Below, one piece after another: positions 1 to 7,385 of a stretch of 64,000 nt of DNA. Each line of letters begins with the position of its first letter. Within the stretch, counting starts at the first letter, position 1. The stretch is from Pseudomonas ekonensis (GTDB lineage: Bacteria > Pseudomonadota > Gammaproteobacteria > Pseudomonadales > Pseudomonadaceae), in assembly GCF_019145435.1 (NCBI RefSeq), contig NZ_JAHSTS010000002.1, positions 2,018,001 through 2,082,000 on the forward strand. Reading direction: 5' to 3'. A program made the position numbers and the translations under genes. The notes below the pieces were generated by a model. It was not told the origin of the DNA, did no database searches, and saw only the letters and a program-made list of their open reading frames with translations.

Positions 1-662
1 CGGGTCAGGCCGATGTCCAGCGCGGAGAAGTACAGCGCCGCCAGGTCCTTGTTGCGCCAGCGCAGGGTGATGGCCGGGCGGGTCTGGGCGCGGTGCAGGT
101 CGATCACCGACAGCTTGAGGTCACCGGCGGTGACCGGTCGGTCGGTGTGCAGCAAGAAGTGGCAGATGTAGCAGTCGCGGTGGTTGACGCCGGCGCGGTG
201 CATCATGCCGGTCATGCGCGCGACCTCGGCGATCAGCGCGCGCTTGAGCGCAGGCTGCGGCGGCTGCCGGACCCAGTCGATGCTGAAGTCTTCGAGACTG
301 ACGGTCGGCGCCAGCTCTTCGGTGACGATAAACGAATGCTGGTCCGCCGGGTTGCTGCCCTTCTCGCCGTAGGCGACGGCGGTCATGGTCGGCACGCCGG
401 CCTGCTGCAGGCGCTGGATGGCTTGCCATTCCTGGCCCGCGCCGAGCACCGGCAGCTTGGCGGTCAGCAGGTTCTTGAAGATCTCGCCCCAGCCGATGCC
501 CCGGTGGATCTTGACGAAATAACCGTTGCCGTCGACTTCCGTGCGCAATGTCCGGCGGGCTTCCAGCTCGCGGTAGACCTCGCCCTTGAGCCCTTCGACC
601 TCCGCGAACGCATCGCGGCCGGCCCACAGGCTCTTGAACGGTTCAGACAGCATCAACTTCAT
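1..662 (-). CDS. waaP: LPS core heptose(I) kinase WaaP (RfaP), 3' end outside window
   Basis: WaaP phosphorylates heptose I of the LPS inner core at the cytoplasmic membrane face, and in Pseudomonas this phosphate is important for outer-membrane integrity. The visible 220 codons start with MKLMLSEPF and carry a protein-kinase-like catalytic loop, NHRDCYICHF, near residue 160, followed by the VIDLHRAQ segment that corresponds to the metal-binding region. The ATG directly follows the waaG stop (TAA then ATG), so the two are translationally coupled as the last visible genes of a waaF-waaC-waaG-waaP unit. The C-terminus lies beyond position 1. Confidence 0.93.
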   Translation of the reverse strand, partial: MKLMLSEPFKSLWAGRDAFAEVEGLKGEVYRELEARRTLRTEVDGNGYFVKIHRGIGWGEIFKNLLTAKLPVLGAGQEWQAIQRLQQAGVPTMTAVAYGEKGSNPADQHSFIVTEELAPTVSLEDFSIDWVRQPPQPALKRALIAEVARMTGMMHRAGVNHRDCYICHFLLHTDRPVTAGDLKLSVIDLHRAQTRPAITLRWRNKDLAALYFSALDIGLT

Positions 663-1784
663 TTAAGCGTGCTCCGCCAGAATCACATCGGCCGCGTGCT
701 GCGGCATGCTGTACAGATCGGCCGTCCCGGCGAACGCCACGCCGTTGCGGCTCCAGGCCGCCCGCGCCGAGGCGTCGCCGAGCATGTCGGCCAGGTAGCG
801 GGTCAGTTGCGCCTGGTCGAACGGCTCGTCCAGCACCCGCCCGGCGTCGGCCTCGGCGATGTAGTGGGCATAGCCGCAGACCGCGCTGACCAGCACCGGC
901 AACCCGGCCACCAGGGCTTCAAGCAGCACCGTCCCGGTGTTCTCGTTGTACGCCGGGTGGATCAACAGGTCGGCGCCCAGCAGGAAACGCGGGATGTCGC
1001 TGCGCCCCTTGAGGAACGTCACGTTGTCGCCCAGGCCCAGGGTTGCGCTCTGCATCTGGAACAATTTGGGGTCGTCCTGGCCGATCACAAACAGCCGGGT
1101 GCGTTTTTTCAGTTCGGCAGGCAGCGCGGCCAGGGCCTTCAGGCTGCGGTCCACGCCCTTGGTCTTGAAGCCGGAGCCGATCTGCACCAGCAGCAGCTCG
1201 TCATCCTTGAGGTTGAATTCGGCGCGGAAACCGGCGCGGATCTCGTCCGCATCCGCCGGGCGCCGACGGTCCTGGGCGATGCCCGGCGGCAGCAGGTGGA
1301 AGCGCTCCACGGGCGTGCCGTAATGCTTGATGAACAGCGGCTGCTGCACTTCGGAAATCATCAGCACTTCGGTTTTCGCATCTTTGGCGAACACCGCCCG
1401 CTCGTACTCGGCGAAGTGGCGGTAGCGGCCCCAGCGGCGGTACAGCGAATGGCGCAGGTTCTGCGCCTTGTCTTCGAAGCAGCCGTCGGCGGCGTAGTAG
1501 ACGTCCAGCCCCGGCATCTTGTTGAAGCCGATCAGACGGTCCACCGGGCGCTTGGCCAGGTCGGCCTCCATCCAGGCGCTGAGCTTTTCGTTGCGTCGAT
1601 GGTTGAACAGCGCCTTGACCGGCGCCACCAGCACCTCGAAACCGGGCGGCACGTCGCCTTCCCAGATCAAGGTGTAGACGCGGATCGAGTGGCCGCGCTT
1701 CTGGCATTCGAGGGCGATGCGCATGAAATCGCGCTGCAGGCCGCCGAACGGGAAATACTTGTACAGGACAAATGCCAATTGCAT
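663..1784 (-). CDS. waaG: LPS core alpha-1,3-glucosyltransferase WaaG
   Basis: A GT4-family (GT-B fold) glycosyltransferase of 373 residues, the usual WaaG length, which adds the first hexose to the heptose region of the LPS core. The N-terminus MQLAFVLYKYFPFGGLQRD is typical of WaaG. The nucleotide-sugar site appears as HPAYNENTGTVLLEALVAGLPVL around residues 275-300, with the EX7E-type glutamates of GT4 enzymes. Its ATG shares one base with the waaC stop (TGATG), and the waaP ATG abuts its stop. Confidence 0.95.
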   Translation of the reverse strand: MQLAFVLYKYFPFGGLQRDFMRIALECQKRGHSIRVYTLIWEGDVPPGFEVLVAPVKALFNHRRNEKLSAWMEADLAKRPVDRLIGFNKMPGLDVYYAADGCFEDKAQNLRHSLYRRWGRYRHFAEYERAVFAKDAKTEVLMISEVQQPLFIKHYGTPVERFHLLPPGIAQDRRRPADADEIRAGFRAEFNLKDDELLLVQIGSGFKTKGVDRSLKALAALPAELKKRTRLFVIGQDDPKLFQMQSATLGLGDNVTFLKGRSDIPRFLLGADLLIHPAYNENTGTVLLEALVAGLPVLVSAVCGYAHYIAEADAGRVLDEPFDQAQLTRYLADMLGDASARAAWSRNGVAFAGTADLYSMPQHAADVILAEHA

Positions 1785-2845
1785 CAGCGCAGCTCCTCAG
1801 CCATCAACAACGTGCTCAGTCGGCTGGCGACACGCTCGGGGTTCACACGCGTGAAGCACAGGGGCGACTCGCGTTTCAGGTCGAATTGACGGGCGTCTTC
1901 GGCCGTCGGTTGGTAGGTGCATTTCTTTTGCAGGCACGGCGCGCAGGGGAAATCGCTGCCCAGGTGGATCTGCACCTTGCCGTAGGCGCCGGTCAGGCCG
2001 GGGTTGGTCGGGCCGAACAGCGACAGGGTCGGCACATCCAGCGCGGCGGCCAGGTGGCCGAGGCCGGTGTCCACCGCCACGCAGGCCTGGGCGCCGGCCA
2101 GCACCTTGCCGACACCGGCCAGGTTGAGCTTGGGCAGCACCTCGGCGTGCCTGAAGCCGGCGGCGATGCGCTCGGCCCGGGCCTTCTCCACCGGGTTGCC
2201 CCACGGCAGCTTCACCCCGACGCCGAGGTAGCCGACCCGCTCGGTCAGCTCGCGCCAGTAGGCTTCCGGCCAGTGCTTGGTGTCCCAGGTGGTGCCGTGC
2301 AGGAACACCACGTAGGCGCTCTTGCGCGGCAGCTCGACCAGGCGCTCGACGTTGAGGCCGTAGTCGCCCAGGCCCTGGGGCAGGTCATAGCCCAGGGCGA
2401 TGGCGAACAACTGGCGTACCCGCTCGACCGCGTGCTGACCACGGGCCACCGCCAGCTTGCGGTCGTAGAACCGCGCCGCGATCGGCTCCCGCGCCGAGCC
2501 CTTGTCCAGGCCCGCCACCGGGGCCTTCACGTAACGGGTCAGCCAGGCGCTCTTGAGCAGGCCCTGGGCGTCGATCACCAGATCGTACTTGGCCGCCCGC
2601 ACGCTTTGCTTGAAGCGTTTCCACTCCCCGCTCTTGACGGTTTGCCAGAGGTTCTTGCGCCAGCGGCGGATCGCCACCGGAATCACTTTGCCCACGGCCG
2701 GATGCCAGCTCGGGATTTCGGCGAAGCCTTCCTCCACGACCCAGTCGAACTTGATGCCGGGGATCGCCCGGGCCGCGTCGGTCAGCGCCGGCAACGCATG
2801 GATCACGTCGCCCAGCGATGAAGTCTTGATCAGCAGTACCCGCAA
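1784..2845 (-). CDS. waaC: LPS heptosyltransferase I WaaC
   Basis: GT9-family ADP-heptose:Kdo heptosyltransferase that adds the first heptose to lipid A-Kdo2. The N-terminus reads (L)RVLLIKTSSLGDVIHALPAL, the family signature. The C-terminal half has the GPTNPGLTGAYG segment of the ADP-heptose site. I chose the TTG at 2845 rather than the ATG at 2866 because the conserved protein begins exactly at RVLLIK and the TTG lies one base after the waaF stop. The ATG start would add seven non-conserved residues and overlap waaF. About 353 residues. Confidence 0.92.
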   Translation of the reverse strand: MRVLLIKTSSLGDVIHALPALTDAARAIPGIKFDWVVEEGFAEIPSWHPAVGKVIPVAIRRWRKNLWQTVKSGEWKRFKQSVRAAKYDLVIDAQGLLKSAWLTRYVKAPVAGLDKGSAREPIAARFYDRKLAVARGQHAVERVRQLFAIALGYDLPQGLGDYGLNVERLVELPRKSAYVVFLHGTTWDTKHWPEAYWRELTERVGYLGVGVKLPWGNPVEKARAERIAAGFRHAEVLPKLNLAGVGKVLAGAQACVAVDTGLGHLAAALDVPTLSLFGPTNPGLTGAYGKVQIHLGSDFPCAPCLQKKCTYQPTAEDARQFDLKRESPLCFTRVNPERVASRLSTLLMAEELR

Positions 2846-2846
2846 C

Positions 2847-3881
2847 TTAATGAACCTCGACCACATTGCCCTGCAAACGCAGCAAGGCGTCGTTCACCGC
2901 ATCCGGCATCAGTTGGCGCAGGCAGTTGTAATGGCCGAACCGGCAGGTGCGGTCGAAGCACGGGCTGCAGTCGAGGCCCAGCCGCACGATTTCCACCTGA
3001 TCGGCCAACGGCGGGGTGAAGCCCGGCGACGTCGAGCCGTAGACCGCCACCAACGGACGGTTCAGGGCGGCGGCCACGTGCATCAGGCCCGAATCGTTGG
3101 ACACCACCGCGTCGGCGCAGGACATCAGGTCGATGGCCTCGGCCAGCGACGTGCCGCCGCTGAGGTTGACCGACTCCTCGCGCAGGCCCGGAATCAGCCG
3201 TGCGCGGATGTCTTCGCCGACCGCGTGATCGTTCTTGGAGCCGAACAGCCAGACCTGCCAGCCCTCGCGGATCCGAGCCTCGGCGACCTTGGCGTAGTGC
3301 TCGGACGGCCAGCGCTTGGCTTCGCCGAACTCGGCGCCGGGGCACAGCACCAGCACCGGACGGTCGAGGGTCAGGCCGAACTTGGCCAGCGCCGCTTCGC
3401 GGGTCACCGGGTCGATCTGCAGGCTCGGGCGCGGATAGGGCTTGGGCAGTTCGGCGTTCGCGTCATGGGCCAGCGCCATGAAGCGCTCGATCATCAGCGG
3501 ATAGCGTTCCTTGTCCAAGGTGCGCACGTCGTTGAGCAGGCCGTAGCGGAACTCGCCGCGCCAGCCGGTGCGTTTCGGGATGCCGGCGAAGAACGGCACC
3601 AGCGCCGACTTCAGCGAATTCGGCAGCAGGATCGCCTGGTCGTACCGGCCGGCCAGGGACTTGCCGATCCGCCGACGGGTCGCCAGCTCCAGCACGCCAT
3701 GGCCGAGCGGGAAGCTCAAGGCCTGGCGCACCTCTGGCATGCGCTCGAGGATCGGCCGGCTCCACTCGGGGGCCAGCACGTCGATCTCGCACTGAGGGTG
3801 ACGCTGCTTCAGACACTGGAAGAGTGTCTGGGCCATCACCATGTCACCGACCCAACTGGGCCCAACGATCAGAATATTCAT
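2847..3881 (-). CDS. waaF: LPS heptosyltransferase II WaaF
   Basis: GT9-family enzyme that adds the second heptose of the LPS inner core. The start at 3881 gives MNILIVGPSWVGDMVMAQTL, the conserved WaaF N-terminus, and removes a non-conserved 45-residue upstream extension that is translated repeat and terminator DNA. Catalytic and ADP-heptose-binding segments include CPGAEFGEAKRWP near residue 183 and SNDSGLMHVAAAL near residue 263. A run of cysteines near the C-terminus (CSPCFDRTCRFGHYNC) is typical of this family. First gene of the LPS core unit. A terminator-like hairpin ends about 10 bases before its ATG. Confidence 0.95.
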   Translation of the reverse strand: MNILIVGPSWVGDMVMAQTLFQCLKQRHPQCEIDVLAPEWSRPILERMPEVRQALSFPLGHGVLELATRRRIGKSLAGRYDQAILLPNSLKSALVPFFAGIPKRTGWRGEFRYGLLNDVRTLDKERYPLMIERFMALAHDANAELPKPYPRPSLQIDPVTREAALAKFGLTLDRPVLVLCPGAEFGEAKRWPSEHYAKVAEARIREGWQVWLFGSKNDHAVGEDIRARLIPGLREESVNLSGGTSLAEAIDLMSCADAVVSNDSGLMHVAAALNRPLVAVYGSTSPGFTPPLADQVEIVRLGLDCSPCFDRTCRFGHYNCLRQLMPDAVNDALLRLQGNVVEVH

Positions 3882-3890
3882 GTGGTTTCC

Positions 3891-3923
3891 AAAAACGAAC
3901 CGGGGAGGCATCACGCCTCCCCG
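3891..3923 (-). terminator. Rho-independent terminator or attenuator just before waaF
   Basis: Read on the minus strand, a 9-bp GC-rich stem (CGGGGAGGC / GCCTCCCCG, 5-base loop) is followed by GGTTCGTTTTTGG. The T-run merges into the waaF Shine-Dalgarno region about 10 bases before the ATG. It could be the terminator of whatever was transcribed upstream, or a leader hairpin of the waa operon. Confidence 0.6.
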
Positions 3924-3952
3924 CCTCGAGAGTTCTACAAACACTGTAGAGC

Positions 3953-4036
3953 CACTGTGGGAGCCGGCCTGCCGGCGATGGGGCCGTCGCATCCGGCATC
4001 GGTGCGGGCCTGCCATCCGCTTTCGCGCCCACAGGG
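3953..4036. repeat. REP doublet (REPIN-like) between glnE and waaF
   Basis: CTGTGGGAGCCGGCCTGCCGGC begins an imperfect REP unit (stem GCCGGC-CT-GCCGGC at 3963-3976). A second, inverted and diverged unit ends at GCGCCCACAGGGG. Same family as the repeats near 21280, 29382, 42115 and 57219, but more degenerate. Fills most of the glnE-waaF gap. Confidence 0.65.
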
Positions 4037-4062
4037 GTAATCAATGTGGCGACAGGGCGGTG

Positions 4063-7002
4063 TCAGCTCAACCCCAGCCCGCGCCAGATCCGCATCACCT
4101 GCCGCCGTTCGTCCGCGAACTGGTCGCCCGGTATCACCCCGGCCTCCTTCTGCAAGGCCTGCCGGTGGGCGGCGGAGCGGTAGGCCTTGTAGGCCTCGCG
4201 CAGCAGCGCGGCGTCTTCGACGGGCATCAGCCCTTCGTGCTCCAGCTCTTCCAGGATGCGGATGTTGTCCGTCCAGCGCAGCAGCGGCGGGTGCTTCTGC
4301 GACCACGCCAGGGCCGCGTATTGCACCATAAATTCAATATCGACGATACCTCCGGCGTCCTGCTTGAGGTCGAACGGCGCCGTGGCCTCGAAGGCATTCG
4401 CCCCGGTGCCGGCGGCGGTGGCCTTGCTGCCGAGGTTGTCGCGCATCTTGGCGCGCATCTCGCTGACTTCCTGGCGCAGCGTCGCCGGATCCCGCGCCTT
4501 GCCCAGCACCTGGGCGCGCACGCCCTCGAAGGCCTGGCCGACATCCTGGCTGCCCACCAGCACCCGCGCACGCACCAGGGCCTGATGCTCCCAGGTCCAG
4601 GCTTCGTTTTCCTGATAGCGGGCAAACGCCCCCAGCGAACTCACCAACAGGCCAGACGCCCCGGACGGCCGCAGGCGCATGTCCACCTCATAGAGCTGGC
4701 CGGAGTTGGTCTGCGCGGTCAGCAGATGGATGATCCGCTGACCCAGCCGGGTGAAGAACTGCGCGCCGTCGATCGGCTTCGGCCCGTCGGTCTCCGCCTG
4801 CGGGTCGCCGTCATGGATGAACACCAGGTCCAGATCCGAACCATGCCCCAACTCGATGCCGCCGACTTTCCCGTAACCGACAATGATGAAGCCGGGATCG
4901 CACAACGTGCCGTCGGTGCGCAGCGGCGTGCCGTACTTGGCCACCGTCTGGCGCCAGGCCAGGGCGAGCACCTGCTCCAGAATCGCCTCGGCCAGCCAGG
5001 TCAGGTAATCGCTGACCTTCATCAACGGCAGGCTGCCGGCGATTTCGGACGCCGCGACACGCAGGCGGTGCGCCAGCTTGAAGTGGCGCAGCGCTTCCAT
5101 CTGCTGTTCGAGGTCGTCTTCCGGGATCCGGGTCAGGCGCTCGCGCAGTTCGGCCGCCAGTTCCGGGGCCAGCGGCGGCTTGAACAGCCGGCCTTCGTTG
5201 AGCAGCTCGTCGAGCAGCAGCGGGAACCGGGTGATCTGCTCGGCGATCCACGGGCTGGCGGCGCACAGGGTCAGCAGGCGGCGCAAGGCGCCGGGGTTTT
5301 CCGTCAGCAGCACCAGGTACGCCGAACGCCGGGCCACCGCCTCGACCAGCGGCAGCACCCGTTCCAGCACCAGGTCCGGGTTGTCGTGCTCCACCGCCTG
5401 GGCCAGCAGACGCGGAATGAAGGCATCGAGGCGCTCACGGCCCAGGCGCTGCATCGCCCGCAACTGGGCGCTGCCGCGCAGGTTCGCCAGCGCCTTCAGC
5501 GCCTTGGTCGCGTCCGCGAACCCGGCCTCTTCCAGCTGACGGCAGGCGGCCTCTTCATCCTGGGCCTCCTCCCACAGCGGCAGCCATTCGCCGCCGACCA
5601 CCACTTCACTCTGCGTGCCCTCTTCCTCGTCCGGATCGGCGATCACCTGGGCGAAATGCCACGCCACCCGGTCGCGCCAAAACATGAGCCTTTCGTGAAA
5701 GGCGTCCCAATCGGCGAAGCCGAGCATGAAGGCGATGCGCGCCTGATCCTGGGCGCCGTCCGGCAGCATCTGGGTCTGGCGGTCGGCGATCGCCTGGATG
5801 GCGTGCTCGGTGTAACGCAGGAACAGATAGCCTTCGCGCAACTCGCTGACCACCGCCGGCGGCAGGTAGCCCTGCCCCTCCAGCGTGGCCAGCACCTTTA
5901 ATAGAGGGCGCTGCTGCAGGCTGAGGTCGCGGCCGCCGTGGATCAGCTGGAACGCCTGGGCGATGAACTCGACTTCGCGGATGCCGCCGGAGCCCAGCTT
6001 GATGTTGTCGGCCATGCCCTTGCGCCGCACTTCCTGCTGGATCAGTTGCTTCATGGTGCGCAGGGCTTCGATGGCGGAAAAGTCCAGGTAGCGCCGGTAC
6101 ACGAACGGACGCAGCATCTCCAGCAGCTGCGCGCCGGCCGCCTGGTCGCCGGCCACCACCCGCGCCTTGATCATCGCGTAGCGTTCCCAGTCGCGGCCCT
6201 GGTCCTGGTAGTACTGCTCCAGCGCATTGAAGCTCAGCACCAGCGCCCCGGACGAGCCGTACGGGCGCAGGCGCATGTCGACGCGGAACACGAAGCCGTC
6301 GACGGTCATCGGGTCGAGCGCCTTGATCAGCCGCTGACCGAGGCGGATGAAGAATTCCTGGTTGTCCAGCGGCCGTTTCACGCCGACGGTTTCGCCCCCT
6401 TCGGGGTAGGCGAAGATCAGGTCGATGTCGGACGACAGGTTCAGCTCGACCGCGCCGAGCTTGCCCATGCCGAGGATCACCATCGGCTGCGGCAGGCCGC
6501 TGCGCCGGCCGGTGGGCGTGCCGAACTGGGTGCAGTGGCGCTCGTACAGCCATCGGTAGGCCTGGTCGATGCAGGCGTCGGCCATGTCCGAGAGGTCGCG
6601 GCAGGTCTGCGCCAGGTCGGCCTGGCGGGTCAGGTCGCGCCAGATGATCCGCACCTGGTGCCGGGCGCGCTGGCGGCGCAGGACGCGCCCCAGCTCATCG
6701 TCGGTCTGCGCGGCGCTCACGGCGTCGGCGATCTGCCCGCACAGCTCGCCGGGGGCGAACGGCCGGTCCAGTTCGCCGCCGCGCACCAGCGACAGCAACA
6801 TCAAAGGGTCACGCAGGCTCTGTTCAATGACGAAGTCGCTGGCCGCCGTGACGCGGGCGAATTGTGACCAGCGCTCGGGCGTCCAAGTCGAAAGGCCATG
6901 GTCGTCGTCAAGGAGGCCGACGGCGGCACGGAACGACTGCCCGGATCGGCTGACCAACGGCAGGAGAATGGCGGGCAGTTCGGCAAGCGCAGGCAGGGTC
7001 AT
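4063..7002 (-). CDS. glnE: Bifunctional glutamine synthetase adenylyltransferase/deadenylase GlnE
   Basis: GlnE adenylylates and de-adenylylates a tyrosine of glutamine synthetase in response to PII and glutamine. The 979-residue protein has the standard length and two nucleotidyltransferase cores: an N-terminal adenylyl-removing domain with LSSDIDLIFAYP near residue 190, and a C-terminal adenylylating domain with GHGSDLDLVFIHDGD near residue 720. Both retain the DxD metal ligands. An AAGGA Shine-Dalgarno precedes the ATG. It is divergent from aceE across 383 bp and stands alone, separated from waaF by a REP doublet and a terminator-like hairpin. Confidence 0.97.
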   Translation of the reverse strand: MTLPALAELPAILLPLVSRSGQSFRAAVGLLDDDHGLSTWTPERWSQFARVTAASDFVIEQSLRDPLMLLSLVRGGELDRPFAPGELCGQIADAVSAAQTDDELGRVLRRQRARHQVRIIWRDLTRQADLAQTCRDLSDMADACIDQAYRWLYERHCTQFGTPTGRRSGLPQPMVILGMGKLGAVELNLSSDIDLIFAYPEGGETVGVKRPLDNQEFFIRLGQRLIKALDPMTVDGFVFRVDMRLRPYGSSGALVLSFNALEQYYQDQGRDWERYAMIKARVVAGDQAAGAQLLEMLRPFVYRRYLDFSAIEALRTMKQLIQQEVRRKGMADNIKLGSGGIREVEFIAQAFQLIHGGRDLSLQQRPLLKVLATLEGQGYLPPAVVSELREGYLFLRYTEHAIQAIADRQTQMLPDGAQDQARIAFMLGFADWDAFHERLMFWRDRVAWHFAQVIADPDEEEGTQSEVVVGGEWLPLWEEAQDEEAACRQLEEAGFADATKALKALANLRGSAQLRAMQRLGRERLDAFIPRLLAQAVEHDNPDLVLERVLPLVEAVARRSAYLVLLTENPGALRRLLTLCAASPWIAEQITRFPLLLDELLNEGRLFKPPLAPELAAELRERLTRIPEDDLEQQMEALRHFKLAHRLRVAASEIAGSLPLMKVSDYLTWLAEAILEQVLALAWRQTVAKYGTPLRTDGTLCDPGFIIVGYGKVGGIELGHGSDLDLVFIHDGDPQAETDGPKPIDGAQFFTRLGQRIIHLLTAQTNSGQLYEVDMRLRPSGASGLLVSSLGAFARYQENEAWTWEHQALVRARVLVGSQDVGQAFEGVRAQVLGKARDPATLRQEVSEMRAKMRDNLGSKATAAGTGANAFEATAPFDLKQDAGGIVDIEFMVQYAALAWSQKHPPLLRWTDNIRILEELEHEGLMPVEDAALLREAYKAYRSAAHRQALQKEAGVIPGDQFADERRQVMRIWRGLGLS

Positions 7003-7208
7003 GGTCTATCCTTGATCGGCGTGTGAACGGCCGTTTGTAGTGACGAGTGAAAAACCGCTACGCGAAGGACTGTCGAACAAAAGTGAGAAATAGCTGAAAT
7101 TTCTTTCTCTTTGGCAGCCAGCATCAAACTTTCACCTTCTTCAGATGGAAAACGACCAAGCTTAACGATTATTCTCACAACGCAGTCCGAGGCCACAAGC
7201 CTTTCATC

Positions 7209-7275
7209 TGTAGTTTTACTACTCGTCTATACATCCGGGAGGCTGAAATGCCGGATCATTTGTAGTAAAACTACA
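7209..7275. promoter_or_regulatory. Twin palindromic operator candidate upstream of aceE
   Basis: Two 15-bp near-palindromes, TGTAGTTTTACTACT (7209-7223) and TGTAGTAAAACTACA (7261-7275), share the half-site TGTAGT...ACTACA and are 52 bp apart centre to centre, about five helical turns. They lie 110-180 bp upstream of aceE in the otherwise gene-free, AT-richer stretch 7003-7385. The symmetry suggests a dimeric repressor of the GntR type, but the regulator is not identifiable from the sequence. Confidence 0.55.
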
Positions 7276-7385
7276 CGCCGCCGGAACAACCTGTCGGCAA
7301 TCCAAGAATTTTAAATCGTCTGCCCACAAGGCCAGTCGCAACTCAGGCAACCGATTCTGGAAGCCTTTCCGCCCTGGAGCAAGCC

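Noticed and set aside
7003..7314. Small open frames on both strands in the glnE-aceE gap
   Set aside because: No ribosome-binding sites, no recognisable family, and they overlap the operator-like palindromes.
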